Positions 1-12,442 of a DNA stretch of 64,000 nucleotides are shown in pieces. The translations under genes and the position numbers were made by a program. The DNA lies in assembly GCA_035772785.1 (NCBI GenBank), contig JAOCPU010000059.1, positions 124,001-188,000 of the forward strand, read 5' to 3'. This DNA is from Phlebiopsis flavidoalba (lineage: Eukaryota; Basidiomycota; Agaricomycetes; Polyporales; Phanerochaetaceae). The stretch's first letter is position 1. The number at the start of each line of letters is the position of its first letter. The notes under the pieces were generated by a model. That model was not told the DNA's origin, ran no database searches, and saw only the letters and a program-made list of their open reading frames with translations.

Positions 1-1090
1 ATATCGGTAAGGATGTGGGATGAAGAGTCATGGGCGGTGCCGCGCGGGAGAGTTCATGGTAGGTACGAGGGGCGATTCATTCTGTGGTCGTCGACGGGTT
101 GTTAAACGGTGGACAGGAGTGTAGACTTTAGTCAACGAGTTTAAAGATCTCTAAAATCAAACATTTGTAAATGTCTGCATAGTTGCCAATCTAACATACT
201 ATGCGAGGCTAAACTCAGGGCCTAAAATTCTTAATTAGCCCGGAACGTCATCACTGGACGACCTACAGCTAATATATCAGATTAACCGTGCATCACTCTG
301 AATCGTTCTGTCCGAGAGCTTTGCCACCGCCGCGCAAGTCTGTGGTCTTTAACATGAACTACCATCTTGCTCAGTGCAGATCAGGTTCCGACGACCGTGA
401 CTAATGAGACTGGGTTCTACTAGTCGAATGCTCTTCCAGTGTTGTTCTCAAACATCCACATAACACGCCCTGATTCTACGCGCGAAAGACATCGGCGACC
501 AGACAAGTCAGACGGATCCGCATGCGCTGAGGGGGTATACAGCGCTCTCTAGTTACAGATCGGCCTTCCCCTGACCTTTGTGTTTCCTGTTCGATAGAGG
601 GGAACTGCTCTGTCCCGCTCACGGCGTGCGCAAACCCTGTCCAAATGATAATACAGGTGCCCACGAAGAATGGCGCTTCTTCGGTGCTGGGCGTGCAGCC
701 TTCTGGAGGATCCCTTGACGGGACACGCTCGTGGTTCTCTTGTGTATGTGTTCAGAATCGTTTTAAAATTACCCGCCAAACTCGCAGGCGATCGGCAGCT
801 TCACTAAGGTGGCTGTATCGTGCATCCGGTAGCTGTGTTACTCTGGCGGAACCAGCGCCAAGGTATAGGGTGCAGAACACTATCCGTGAGCCATACAAGG
901 CAGTAATACCCTGTCCCTGGGTCTCCCGATACTCAATTTGAAGAAGGTGTCTTTGTAACCACATTCATGTGGTTCGGCTCACTCGGGCCTAATGGCGACG
1001 GATGACCTTTGCGGCCATGCAGACCTGCTATGGGCGCTTAACACTCCCTTGGGATGCCCATTCCTACCTTCCACGATTATTCGCCTACGT
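1..1090. other. no supported gene
   Basis: I see no conserved protein segment, RNA gene or repeat here. The short open frames on both strands (for example 645-941 on +) have no recognisable motif and no splice-site support. It may hold the promoter of the F-box/LRR-like gene that follows. Confidence 0.5.
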
Positions 1091-1096
1091 AGTGCT

Positions 1097-2473
1097 TGGG
1101 CAGGTTCGCGGGCTTGCTTGAAGACTGTTTCTCCGCTGCCCACTATCTCAAACCGCTAGATTACGAGTCCGATTCTAGCAATAATCAAGTTGTTTTTCCT
1201 CTGCTCTGGCTTTTGACCAGCTGTGCAGAAACGTCTAGTCAGCTTTCCTACAAAAGAATCTCTCACGGCTTGCAAGACCTTTCCTTCACATGGCTTTTCC
1301 TATTACCCACGACGACGGAGACAACTCCTGGATCGGATATCTGGGCGAAGAAATCGTTTAGCCAGCATGAGCCACTTGCGGAGTCTGTCTCTCCTATAGG
1401 AGACATACCTCCTCGACACGTTGTCCGTCTTTTTTGGCCCATATGAAGGCTCCTCTATTCTCATTGGATATCGGATATTTCTACTACAACATCCATCCAC
1501 TCTCCCTTCCTCGCTCCTCTGAAATCACACCTCGAGAATCTCACCATCCGCGGCACATCCGGGAGGGGGCGTCTCATTCAGTTCAGGCGAGCTGGAAGAG
1601 CTGGGATCGGAAAAACCTGAAATTCCCCCGAGTTGCAGATGCTCTCCTTCGATTGCCGTGGCGCCGACTTCCCTAAACTGGGCTTATTACCTCGTATCTT
1701 CCCCAACGTCCGCCATCTCACCATCCGCTCGGCGCGCATTTCTCCCCACCGACCAAGCGGCTCTTGACCGGCTATACGCGACACCAAACCGTGACACAAC
1801 AAGAAAAGATGGCGCTGGCAGAAGCTCGATCGGATGGAGGGCACCCGTGCGTAGTCGTCGTTCGCTGCCAGTCCTCACCTTCGCGCGTGGAGCACCTCCG
1901 GCTACAATTTGGGCCTCGAGGGGTCAATGAGAAACGTGGCGCAGCCTTTTGTGCCCGGGCCGTTATCAGCGATACGAAAGCGGCGGAGCCTACGGGTGGA
2001 TGTACAGGCGGATACTGTCCGCGTCCTGCGGGATTTGCCCGACATGCGTTCGAAGCGGTTTACGAGTCGCTGGATAAACTGCATATATGCCTATATCTAG
2101 ACTCTGACGGGCGTTGTGCAGAGCGCTACTAGCGACAATATCGCGAGTATATTCCTGTCTCTCAGGTATCCACTTTCTGATACCGTCTTATCTAGATACC
2201 ATGAACTCCTCTCGTCTATCGCGAAGTTTACGTCTCTGAGGAGCATTGCATCTTTCACTCCTAGAGACGAGGCAGTTGGCCGATAAAGATAACGGATTCT
2301 ATGTGCCGCAGTGGATCACGGATCGATTCACAAAACTCATCGACATGGGCCGGCCTCTCTCGGATAGGCTTGAATGTCTACCTACGCTTCAGGAGGTACG
2401 AATGGAGGTACTTGACCGGTTTACCCTTAGCACAAGAACTGTCTCTTTCTCGATGAAAAATGGGGCGATTTAA
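1097..2473 (+). CDS. F-box/LRR-like protein, broken frame
   Basis: A + strand stretch in several frames reads like the leucine-rich part of an Agaricomycete F-box protein. Around 1670-1740 the frame reads FPKLGLLPRIFPNVRHLTIR, a typical LRR-like step, and around 1990-2070 LRVDVQADTVRVLRDLPDMR. The last part, to the stop at 2473, keeps leucine spacing (LECLPTLQEVRMEVLDRF). No clear F-box helix was found at the 5' end, so the start is uncertain. F-box proteins are substrate receptors of SCF ubiquitin ligases; this family is multi-copy in Agaricomycetes. Frame changes occur near 1650, 1750 and 1900. It could be a decayed copy, but conserved genes elsewhere in the window show the same damage, so sequence error is as likely. 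Confidence 0.35.
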
Positions 2474-2479
2474 TTTATA

Positions 2480-3287
2480 TGTATATCAAGACAGCTTGTC
2501 TGAGCTTGTGAGCAGTGCTTTCTCAAAACGGACTGCGAGCGGCGACCAATGGTAAAGGGAAGCAAGGTATGAGTGGCTTATCAAGTGAAATTGTTCAAAC
2601 CCTTTTTCTTGGCCAGGGAGTGCCTCCGTCCGGATCTCCCGCGAAGCATGTAAGCACCCGTCTAGGAATTGTGGTTTCTTTTTTCTTTTGTGGCTGCTGA
2701 TCGGATTAAGTCCTGGTCCCCTTTCAAGTTATCCTACTCTTTAGCAGTATCTATTGTCCATCCGAATAACGTCTGGCCTGTCATTACCACACTAGCGCGA
2801 CGACACGCTTTTCACTAGATGGGTCAGCAATGTGGTAAATACAACCTGCGAAAGCCAATGAGAGCTTCGGCTTCATTTGCTTTGACCGGGACGGTTCAAT
2901 GCGGGGAAAGGGGAGCCTCCCCACCACATTTCGCGAGGCAAAAATCTACCATTTACGCCGGTATAGCCAGCTCTCAATCGATAGATGTCCCAAAACACTA
3001 TTATGTAGGTGGTTTACGCTCATATGCATGACGCACCTACAGCGTAGCTGTCCGCGCTCTGCCTTTGGGAGACTATACACACCCTCTCACTCTCGTACAT
3101 AAGAACACACCGACCTCGTCAAGCTCCTCGTCTTACCTCACTGCTAAGTGCTCATTCTATGTGACAAATCTAGGTGGCAGTAAGTCGTTGAGAGCTCTCA
3201 ATAACGCACACTGACTGAGACAAATGTACAGTGGTCCACCTACAAGATAGCTGCGGGGGCAGGAGTAGTGAACAGGTGTTTGTGGGC
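2480..3287. other. intergenic, no supported gene
   Basis: Short frames only. Nothing recognised between the two F-box/LRR-like genes; it probably contains the 3' end of the first and the promoter of the second. Confidence 0.4.
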
Positions 3288-4790
3288 ATGACAGTGTCCT
3301 ATACTCTCCCTTGCGTACCGCCTTCCCCCTGAAGTAATCGCATTTGTGGTCCAATATCTTCCTTACGACAAAGCCGGCAAGATACAGAAGTCGGGACTTG
3401 CCGCAGCCAGCCTAACATGCCGTTTTTGGGCTAAGAGACTTCAACCACCACTGTTTCATGAAACTTACTCTAACGGTGCCAGAGGATGTCAATGAATTAT
3501 TAGAATTCATCGGCACCGATAGGAACCACTCTGCTTTCATCAAAGGCCTATCGACGCACATCCTCACAATTACCTACCACAAAATGGCCCCCCCCGCGCG
3601 TTATCCCCCCATGGCTCCGTCTAAAGCAGATTTCTCAAATCGCCAAGAACAAGCAGCGACATTTAATGTGTCGTATCCCGATCTGGTGTCCGAGCGAATG
3701 AAGCAAATTCCCCATCGATGGAGACTCCCTTATCCACTATCTTCCACGCACACTTCCTTCTGCTGCGTTCCCGCCACTTCATCATCTCGAACTCCGTGAT
3801 TTAGAATTCGCCAATCCGGCTCATTTCGCGCAACTTGTACTTACATTCGTCACGCTCAAGCTATGCACTTGCGCTTCGCTCACTTTTAGGTCGCAAACCT
3901 GGCGCTGAGGCACGCCCATGGGTAACCAGATCAACACGGTCACGAGGGCCCGAATGTCCAAAGAGCTTCAAGGTGGACATGCTGGTCCAGAGACCTATTG
4001 CAAACTTCACCGACCAGCTACGACTGGCGTTCGCAATTCTTAACATACGAGGGGGGTCTTTACGCGCGCAAGACGTATGGAGGACTTTCGAGACTGCCGG
4101 TTGCCGCTCTCATGCCTCAAGACAAAAGTTGGGGTGGCTGACGTGCGTGTAGATGGTGCGTCTGTCCATTGCCCCCTGTCTTGCAATGTTTTGTGTAGGC
4201 CGACTCATTTCGCAACATCGTATAGACTGCAAATTTGCTCACTTTCCGCTGTGGGGGACTGGGGAAACTGAGCGTTATTCTATTCGAAGCTCGGGTTTTT
4301 ATCTGCGGAAGGTCTCGGGTCAAGATTGACACCTCCAAAGCCAAGCGAATTCCCATGACTGAAAGAGGGATGGAAGAACTTCGAGGATATACTAGCGAAG
4401 CTCATGTATCCCACCTTTCGCTTGAGGTAGTTATCGGGGAGAACGACTCTATGATGGATTCGGTATTGCAAGGCGACATTTTGGCGAGGGCCGCAGATGG
4501 TGGGAAGCTCCACCTGCGCTCTGCAAACCAGAGCGAAACTCTCCAGGAGTGCCAGCATCTACCAGGTGGAAGACGTGTTGGCGATACCGGAGAAGCAGGG
4601 ATGTAGATGGAGACGTCGTTAGCCTCACCAGCACCGAAAGGCTACATTTGCTGCATAGCCAAGACAAGAACGTATATTTGCATGATCTCAAGACCTCGAG
4701 ACAAAGAAAAAACTCTTCGGATTCAAATACGACCCCCAAGGCATAGCCCCCACCGCTTCGCATCTACGGGAATATAGACGCACGTCTGCT
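3288..4790 (+). CDS. F-box protein with leucine-rich region
   Basis: The F-box is clear from 3322: LPPEVIAFVVQYLPYD, then a helix ending SLTCRFWAKRLQPPLFHET, the usual layout of an N-terminal F-box followed by a leucine-rich receptor region. The ATG at 3288 lies just upstream and fits a start once one base is corrected. At about 3462 a missing base shifts the frame; the protein goes on as LTLTVPEDVNELLEFIG. Further LRR-like text is LHHLELRDLEFANPAHFAQL near 3790-3840. The F-box would bind SKP1 in an SCF ubiquitin ligase, and the leucine-rich part would choose the substrate, which cannot be told from sequence. The 3' end is unclear (4608-4790). It is the second of three F-box-type genes in the first 12 kb. 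Confidence 0.6.
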
Positions 4791-4799
4791 AGAGTGAGT

Positions 4800-5285
4800 C
4801 GTTTGCCCCTGCCCTGCAAAAACATGGGTACTGATATAGTCTAAATTTTATTACAGCTGGAGATGGACCAAAGGTACTTACAGTAAAGCTTGAAATTGCT
4901 GTTTCGCGACTTCTGGAACTTAGTCTACAATAAATACGCTACCACGCGACATCCATGGCCCTGAAAAATTGACTCCCAACTGCTCAAAAGCCGCACAAGA
5001 ATTCATTTTGCGTTTATTATTGCCACTTGATTGCACGGGACAACGGGTCGCTAAAGGCGCATAGGGGGAAGAGCCAGTTAGGGTAGACCCAGATGTGGAC
5101 GCTGCTCGAGGCGGAAAGTGGTGAGTAGGCGCAGATGCGAGGCAGCTTGGCGTCGGCGTCGATAAGGAGTGAGGAGAAACGACACAAGTCAGTCAGCTGA
5201 GGAGGTGGAGACAAAGTCGCACACCACCATTGAGACGGGATGTCTTCATATTGTCCAGAGAAGCAAAGTGGCTATGTACAACTAC
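4800..5285. other. intergenic between F-box gene and kinase
   Basis: No conserved coding segment seen. The two flanking genes point toward each other, so this should hold two 3' ends. Confidence 0.4.
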
Positions 5286-5289
5286 GCAT

Positions 5290-7700
5290 CAAAGAGCTTG
5301 CAGAACATGTCTTCATCGTGCTTCAGGCGCATGACCTCTCCGGATGCCATTCCCGCAGGCCCATGGTGCTTCCTTGCTCATCATCATAGGGTAGAGGTCC
5401 ATGTCTGCTTTCCCAGCCCAGTCAAAGTCTACCAACCACGCACGGTGTTCTTTGGCGGGGTGTAGATGTAGGACGTTCTGTGCACGCAGATCGCCAAAGA
5501 CAATGTTTGCCTTGTGCAACGCGTCCAAAGCCCTTCGCACTTGCTCTTTTCAAAGCGGACGGAAGCTTCGTGCCGATACATTACGCCTGTTGGTGGTGCA
5601 ATGTCCGGTGTCTTGACGGTACACAGGTCCTGATGCGCCAGATGCACGTAATCCATGACCACCATGCATGCTTCTCCGAGGACGGGGATACACGCGTTTG
5701 CAGCAGTGGCGCAAGGCCTTCTGCGGCAAGCAGGCGATGTGCGTCCTCGTTATATCGCGCTGTAAATTTCACGAAGACGAGTTGACTCCCCACCGGTGTG
5801 TTCATAGAGGCGAGGTAGAGTGCACGGCGACATCCTGCCCCAGAGAGGTCCCCCATGACTGAACCATTCCAGTTGAGTCTACATAGGTAGTGGACGGCTG
5901 GGCATCTCGACATCCTTGGCGACAGGCGTCGGGTCGGGGTAGAGGTATCTATATTGGTTGGCAAAGGTTCGAGAGGGCAAGTTGTCGTAGTGCTCGTGAA
6001 GTCCTGTGGAGGCAAGTTTGCAGCGCTCGCACCGCATGGACCCAGCGCGAAAAGCAGGTGTTGTAGTTGAATTTGATCTCGAGGTCGAGCGTGAGCAAGT
6101 GGTCGACGTATATCTGGTCAGTGTACACGGCCACCTCGATGTCCAGCCGCGTGGCGCATAATGTCAAGAGGACAACTGGAAAGTTTGGTGGTTATCTTTG
6201 TTGTCATTCACCTGCACATTACCGCTGGCTATCAAGGTTCAGAATAATGAACACTGAACACTCACCAGCGTTGAAATATACTTTTCGTATGAAAGCAGTG
6301 TCTGCAGACGAGGATCTGCACTTCCTCCGCGGGAGTTCTTCAGCTCGAGAATAGCATACCTAAACTGACCCGTCATCCATTGTACCGTTGTGACTGTCAG
6401 GAAATAGGGATAAGAATAGATCATCATATTCCAAGGCGTCTTGACGGATGTCCCCATTGTTATAGAAGGCGCATGAAACCCTCATGAACTCCATGCACTT
6501 TTTCAAGAAAGTGAGCGGGCATTCCTCACTCGGATGGCGGGATTGAAGGCGATTGACTCAAATTCTGCGCCAGAGTGGCCAGCTGTTGGTTTGAATAATG
6601 ACACCGGAGGCCCGTATGATAAGCACGGGCGACCATAAAGCAGGACATTCCTCATAGTTGTGGTCTTCACGTTGTGCTCCGATTGCGCTGAATCTGAGGT
6701 GGGGACGGACCGTCACCCAGTTTGGACGCAAACGGTCTCGATTGCTGTCATGACGTTAACACATACACAAGAGGTCAGTGCGATGGGGGGGCACTTGACC
6801 TCGCTTTGTGTACCGGGAAGGTAATAATGTCAGATTATCAAGGTTGTCATGGAGGTTTTCCATAAACTCAGGGATGGCAAGAGGATCGAATTTTCATACA
6901 ATTCCATATGGTCTAAGCCCACGTACTTTCACTGGTGACGAGGAAGAAGGTCCACTGGCGGTGATCGCGATTTTCTGAAAGAACGCTGGACACCCCCCCC
7001 GATGCTTCCTTTTTGTGAACCTCAGTGTACACAGGACGTGACAGGAGCATGCTGAAGCCAATGGCGAGTGCGCTCGAGTAGGTCTTTTTCGGGAAGTACG
7101 GCGAGTCCCTCGGGCTGAGGAGTGAAAGTCAAGTCCACAAGATTTGTAGTGTGCATGATGGCGGATACGTACTCTGTATAGAGTGTACTTGTTTTGGTAA
7201 CGACGAAAAGGACTGGGCCAAGCCAATATGGTCTTGTTCCATGAGAGCATCGTATATGCCGGATATATAATGGTGTCTCGTTCTCAGCTTTGTCAACGAA
7301 GACCATCGTGAGCATAAATTCTACGGGATGAGGGTAGCAGAGAGTGAAGGTGAACGTCATGGTGGTGATTAGACAGCATGCAAAAATTACCTTGCCTTGC
7401 AAGGTCTCTCGGGACCCGTAATTCGTGGGGAAACTGATCACACCGGCACTCACCATCAATTTTGTAGCGCCAGTAAAGGCGCGGTGTGGCCTGTGACGTG
7501 ACGACCATGCAGTAACACCAGCGGGGCTTGACATGGAAACAAGTCGTGACGCGTGACGTGTTGACCGAGCCAGACAAAGTCGAGAGTCGAGACTCGAGTA
7601 ATCTCTAAAAGCGCGGCACAAATGTTCACCAAACTCAAGCTGCACAAGTACAACGAGTTTTTCCTTGAGGGCGAGACTCCTAAATCTCATATTCAATAAC
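5290..7700 (-). CDS. FunK1-type fungal protein kinase
   Basis: Read on the minus strand in several frames. An N-lobe segment has VFVKFTARYNEDAHRLLAAE (VKF lysine strand and the alpha-C glutamate), then MVVMDYVHL as hinge. The catalytic loop is FGDLRAQNVL (5472-5501), a GD-R-x-x-N variant of HRD, and the metal site is DFDWAGKAD (about 5405-5430) in place of DFG. These are hallmarks of the FunK1 family (Pfam PF17667), expanded in Agaricomycetes and of unknown role. Upstream, near 6330-6400, FRYAILELKN fits the conserved N-terminal FunK1 segment. The stretch 6.5-7.7 kb is weaker and is assigned by position only. Several introns and frameshifts break it. The C-terminus reads EDMFCKLFDA near 5300. 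Confidence 0.6.
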
Positions 7701-8726
7701 GACGTGAGTCACGCGACGAGTCGCGAGCCTGCTGAGGAGACAAGTGGTTTGGCTTTAAAACTCTTTCTGTCACTGAAGGTATATGCCAGCGTGATAGGAG
7801 TAGTGTGATTTTACTTCTCCTTTTCATCACTATCTCTGTTTTTCCATGTGGCGACGAGCTGCGATAAAGTTGTATGTGGATTATTATCTGTATAGCATGT
7901 GCACCTGCAGTACTACAACCTCAAAGGTGGCACTGTTTACTAGATCCACCAGTGCCAAGTCCAGGCAAATCCAACAGTATATTTTCTACGCCATCCTTTA
8001 AGACCAATGAGAACTATCAGCTGCGCTGAACAGCGCCCTACTGCTTTTTGGAGGACAATTTCCAGGAGTATTTTCTCCAAGCCTCGAGAATGAGCAAGCC
8101 CTAGCACTTCGCAATTTCCGTACCACTGCAAGAGTCCTCTGAGGGTCACCGCTTACGGAACGCGCATAGATAGAACTCATATCCGTGATGCAGCAAACAC
8201 CTCACGTCTGAGTCCACATCCTTCACGTCAGTAGTCGGGCGGTTGCCGTCGCGAAATGTTCAAAGTTCCGAAAACTCACCCTGACTCACCGCACGTAATT
8301 CCGATTGAGAAGAAATAACAGTGGATTTGTGCAGAACTCGGCCATGTCTCGGCATTGTAGTCCCACGCTCGCAGAGTGGGCTTCACACTGGCTCATACTC
8401 TTATTACTTCCCTGTTGCTTACGACTTTTTATTGACCTCGAGCTCGGAGCTGCTGCGCCGCCGCAGGGCAATTTGAACACAAAATGGGATAGTTCATATT
8501 GATCTGGGATTGATTGGATTTCTTGCACTACTCAACAATCTCTTGTTTCTACTCCAACACATACTTTCTTTCAGTTTGCCTGCCAAGATGTTGACCTACG
8601 TCAAGGCAAGGTCAACGCCCAGGCACCAGCCGGAGCTTGTCGAGTACTTGTACATGTACCTAAAGCCTAGTCTCCCTAGGCAGACCTTATAGCGCCGATG
8701 ATAGTCGATCGTCTTTTTAATATAAG
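7700..8726. other. no supported gene
   Basis: No conserved coding segment recognised. The minus frame at 7940-8149 and the plus frame at 8510-8692 have no motif. The 12-bp sequence at 8680-8691 is the exact reverse complement of 8721-8732 at the edge of the inverted-repeat element that follows. Confidence 0.4.
8657..8669 (+). repeat. 13-bp direct repeat, copy 1
   Basis: TACCTAAAGCCTA, identical to 9045-9057. The two copies lie either side of the inverted-repeat element. Confidence 0.6.
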
Positions 8727-8732
8727 GTCTGC
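8680..8732. repeat. 12-bp perfect inverted repeat, 29-nt spacer
   Basis: GCAGACCTTATA (8680-8691) and TATAAGGTCTGC (8721-8732) are exact reverse complements. The second arm overlaps the left end of the MITE-like element, so the first arm may be a remnant of a second, truncated copy or of a nested insertion. Confidence 0.6.
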
Positions 8733-9044
8733 ACTGAAACAAATCCCTTTGGCTGGAGGGGTCCCGCATTACCATTTAAGGAGAAGCCATCAAGGTTTTG
8801 TGTGCCTCTGCGTCCCCCTCCGCCACACCATAAGCCAACATTCTGCCCAGCATCCTGCCCCGAGAGTATTTTTTCCCTGGTAGAACAGCGTATTTATAAC
8901 TACATTATTCACTTCTACAGGTAAAACAATGACATGGGCCGTCCAGGGAGGCAGCTCAGCGACCACGTTGAAGCCACGTGTCGCCCACCAAAAAGGCGGG
9001 TAATCGGACCCCCTCCAGCCAAGGCGATTTGTTTCGGTACAGAC
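8727..9044. mobile_element. MITE-like element with about 46-bp inverted repeats
   Basis: The left arm 8727-8773 begins GTCTGCACTGAAACAAATC. The right arm 8999-9044 ends GATTTGTTTCGGTACAGAC, its reverse complement with few changes. Aligned over their length the arms differ by a few substitutions and single-base gaps (roughly 85-90 percent identity by eye). Between them lie about 225 bp with no open frame of note. This is the layout of a short non-autonomous DNA transposon. No clear target-site duplication was identified, so the exact ends and superfamily are open. A 13-bp sequence TACCTAAAGCCTA occurs on both sides, at 8657-8669 and 9045-9057, which could be a flanking duplication or part of an older repeat. 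Confidence 0.55.
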
Positions 9045-9057
9045 TACCTAAAGCCTA
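9045..9057 (+). repeat. 13-bp direct repeat, copy 2
   Basis: TACCTAAAGCCTA, identical to 8657-8669, directly abutting the right arm of the inverted-repeat element. Confidence 0.6.
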
Positions 9058-9059
9058 AT

Positions 9060-9905
9060 AAAGGTCACCAGGCCACTCAACTCCGCCACGTGGGGCCTAG
9101 ACGCCCGTGGGTTGTTCGGACAAGGAGGTTTGCTGCCTAACAGTGTGGCTGGATGGTGTAAGCTCTCACGCTTACAACAAATGTGTCCCGGCTACGATGT
9201 CGATATTTTAGGCTGACGTGACTGTAATTACGATGAGCAGTTCGCTCGCTCATGCGCTTAGTCTCAGCTTGGTCCCGGGGCCAGATAACCTTGGAAGGGA
9301 CTTTGAAGCTTGTCTGTGTGTCAAAAGACGCTCGCCTGTCGCTATAGGAGCCTTGAACCGAGCTCGGGGTTTGGCAGGTACACTCAACAGTTCGATGAGA
9401 GGCGGACTTGTCACAAGTCAACATATCCGACCAGTTCGTTCACAGTGGTACCCGACGTAGCAGTACCGCTGGCAGTTGCCCCACACGCAGGCGAGCTGGC
9501 AGGCGCCATCGTCTACCTGATCACTGACGATAGCAGAAGTGTGCAAGCAGATGTATCTGAGCGACATGGTCCAGGGCATAGATCTGTCGGTATTGACATG
9601 AGAGATCATTAGCGAGTACTCATCGGCAGTTACTCATCTCTACTCACTGGATTGAGACCAAGGCACCAGAGTTTCGATCTTTCTGTTAGATTGTACACAG
9701 ACATCGCTGTGTGCGACCTGTTGAGTCGACGGTTTGGACACAATACACTGGGATGTATAGTAGGGGTATAAGCGAATGACCATATAGTGTGGGCGTACTT
9801 TACAAATATTCGGGAAATAAGATACACATGTCATTTACAGGTCATGAGTATCGTCTTCAGTCATAAGTGGGTATTCTGGGTATAAGGGGCCCAACAGTCA
9901 GCATT
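9060..9905. other. no supported gene
   Basis: Short frames on both strands without motif. It lies downstream of the F-box gene that ends at 9912 on the minus strand. Confidence 0.4.
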
Positions 9906-9911
9906 CGTCCT

Positions 9912-11639
9912 CTACCGTTTCGCGTACCCTCGGCGTTTCGTTCGAACCTCCTCTTCATTGACCCAAACGCGGATTTTGACTCCCATCCGCGCCGCCCGCT
10001 CTAAAGCCCCGACCCCTACGCCCTTGCAATTCTTCAGCCTCATCTCCCGACCCATATGACGCCTCCGCCAAGCATGCGATGGACGACCTCCGATATTCCG
10101 TCCTCAGAGATGCGTTGAGCGCCTTCTACTTCGATGACGCTCAGAGGCTGGAACAAAACGTACGGCGGCGCGTCTTGCGGCGGGTGCACGACGCGGTACC
10201 GAGAGCGACATATCTCGCCGATCACCCAGAGCATGGAATCGTCGACGCGGGGAGAGCACAGGGCCAGGTGCTGCAGGCGTGGAACATGAAAGTTGAGAAG
10301 GCCGGCGATGAAAGACGGGTCACACCACGCCGAGTCGAGTTGAAGGTAGCTCAATCGGGGTAGGCGAGACAAGACCTTGAGAAATTTGCGTAGGCGGAGA
10401 AAGGGAGATGGGTAAAATAAATCACTGGGATGCGATGGGGAAGAAAGTAGCCGCAGAGAGCGAAGATTGCGGATATGAAGCTTAGAGAGAAGCTGGAGTA
10501 GGGCAGAGGGTATGTCGCTACTGCCGATCTCTATGGTGAGACGCAACAGAGCTTCCAAATGGATAGATGCTTTGGCAGGTAGCTCACACCCATGAGTGTC
10601 CACGGTCTTGAACGAATGGGATGGGAATGCTAAGCGAAGGTCACGCACTCGTGAGGAGACGCGTAACATCTGAAAGAGTTCTGCTTCCGCGTCGTGCCCG
10701 CGAGTAAACCCATGGTGAGTGTAATCAAAGTGAGGTTAAGTTGGCAAAGAGGGATGGCAAAACCATGCCAGGCGAATACCATCGACTGCTGCGGAACGAA
10801 GCCGAGGTGCATACCCCTGGTAAGACTATGGGAGCGTGGTATTCCATGGTGTCATCGTTGTTGCGATATCTTAGCGAGAGGTTTTCTAAGAGAGAAGCTT
10901 GAATTGCGGTGATATCGCCCGAGCAGCATGAGAGGGCGGCACTCCAAAGATAGGGGGCGTAGTGTTGGAACTCAATCGTCAGAGGACCGCCACCGAGACA
11001 GATAGGGGGAAAACCATGCGCATATAGAGCTGTACCGTTTGGGCGTCGAGATATTGCCGATGAAACGCCGTGAGCCTACAGCGGGAGGGCTTGTGGGATA
11101 ATCTCGACATCGAGGGTACAGGCGCGGGCGCGAGGGATGTGCTTCCCGCCCACATGCGAAGGCGCGGAGTCGAGACTGATGCGGCGGTCCGCCGCCAGGA
11201 GAGACGGAGTGCGTAAGGCGAGGGACCGCCACGACCTGCAAACGTGAGAGACCACGTTTGGGTATCATGATATCGTCTTCAGCAGCAAGTACGAAAACGA
11301 GCGCCATTAGTTCTCGGTGGTTAGAGTAGAAATTGGGTGTGTTTCGTAGGATGGTTTATGTGATCGTCGTCGTCCGCCTTGGATATGATACAGGAAAAGA
11401 GAGTTGTCTGCCCGCGCTGTGAGATCAGGATCTCCACCGAGCGATGCATATCCACGCGCATGAATTAGCACATGTCTTATGTTGTCGTTTCCTAGCATAC
11501 ATCAATCGAGATACAGCGCACCGTGGCTACGTGCCACTCACCGTTCGTGAAAGTGTATCTTGGACATTACGGACTCCCCCACCCACGAGCGTGCAGAGGG
11601 CGGTCTCCCCACGTCGAGGGCGCCCAGAATACAAGCCAT
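9912..11639 (-). CDS. F-box/LRR protein
   Basis: On the minus strand the F-box is at about 11310-11190: a PEL-ALVFVLAAEDD helix, then VSHVCRSWRSLALRTPSLL after frame correction. Upstream an ATG at 11639 opens MACILGALDVGRPPS, a possible but unproven start. The longest clean frame (10669-10040) is leucine-rich with regular steps such as LRSLRLLSSPSHPSDLFYP and LPRLSYLQLDSAWCDPSF. The C-terminus continues past an apparent stop at 10040 in another frame as LKNCKGVGVGALERAARMG and ends at the TAG at 9912-9914. Such proteins recruit substrates to SCF ubiquitin ligases. It is the best preserved of the three F-box genes here. At least three frame changes are needed. Confidence 0.65.
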
Positions 11640-11649
11640 GCTCTAACGC

Positions 11650-12440
11650 CTGGGAGAGGGGGGAGAAGGGATCCGTCCGGTCTCTGGCCCGCTCTTATAT
11701 CTTGCCCCTAAGTGGCAAATCCGACGGGTTCCCCGCGTCATACAGACTGGGCGACTGACGGGGCTATACCGCCGCAGAGACCACGAAACATATCCTTGCA
11801 CGTTGGAGAGCCGTATTATGCAGCACGGCTCGGAGACGCAAAACGACCGTTCAAAGCGCACCGCCTCTAGGAGGCCTGTGCGGCGGTTGGCTTGACCGGG
11901 CGTTCCCTGCGCCAAAGGCAGACGGGCCAAAGCATTGTTTGAATGGCGTTTTTGGGCCAGGCTGTTGCGCTGGTTCATGTAAGCCATGTTGGGCCAGGCG
12001 GCAGGAGAATCGTCGTGAGACACTGTTGCGGTGGGAGACAAGCGAGGCAAGGTGACGGTCCGAGTGGGAGCTGAGCAGCACTGAATAGGGCTTACTGGCA
12101 CGGTTAGACGCGCCTCTTGCTCTGTCTGATGAAAGCGCGCGTGCATTGGCCAGCGTTCAGGCGAGATGACTCCAGTGTGCTCAAATGAGACTGAAGTTGC
12201 TCCAAGTTATGGAGCAAATGAGGATTGGAGAAGTGATAATCTCCCTATGTTCGAGATTGTCATGGTCATGTTAAAACTGCACTCCCACATTGGGGCGCTT
12301 GGTACGCGCAAGCGGCAAACCCCGGATTGATGTTCATGAACCGCGCGCCCGATTATCTCCAATTAAGGCAAGAGGCGGGGAGCGATCCCAGGGGCGCTCT
12401 TCAATTGCGACCACTCACTTGACCTTCTCTCCCTTCCCAA
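11650..12440. other. divergent intergenic region
   Basis: Lies between the F-box gene on the minus strand and the PRP24/SART3 gene on the plus strand and should hold both promoters. The open frame at 11643-12146 on the minus strand has no recognisable motif and I do not call it. Confidence 0.4.
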
Positions 12441-12442
12441 CT

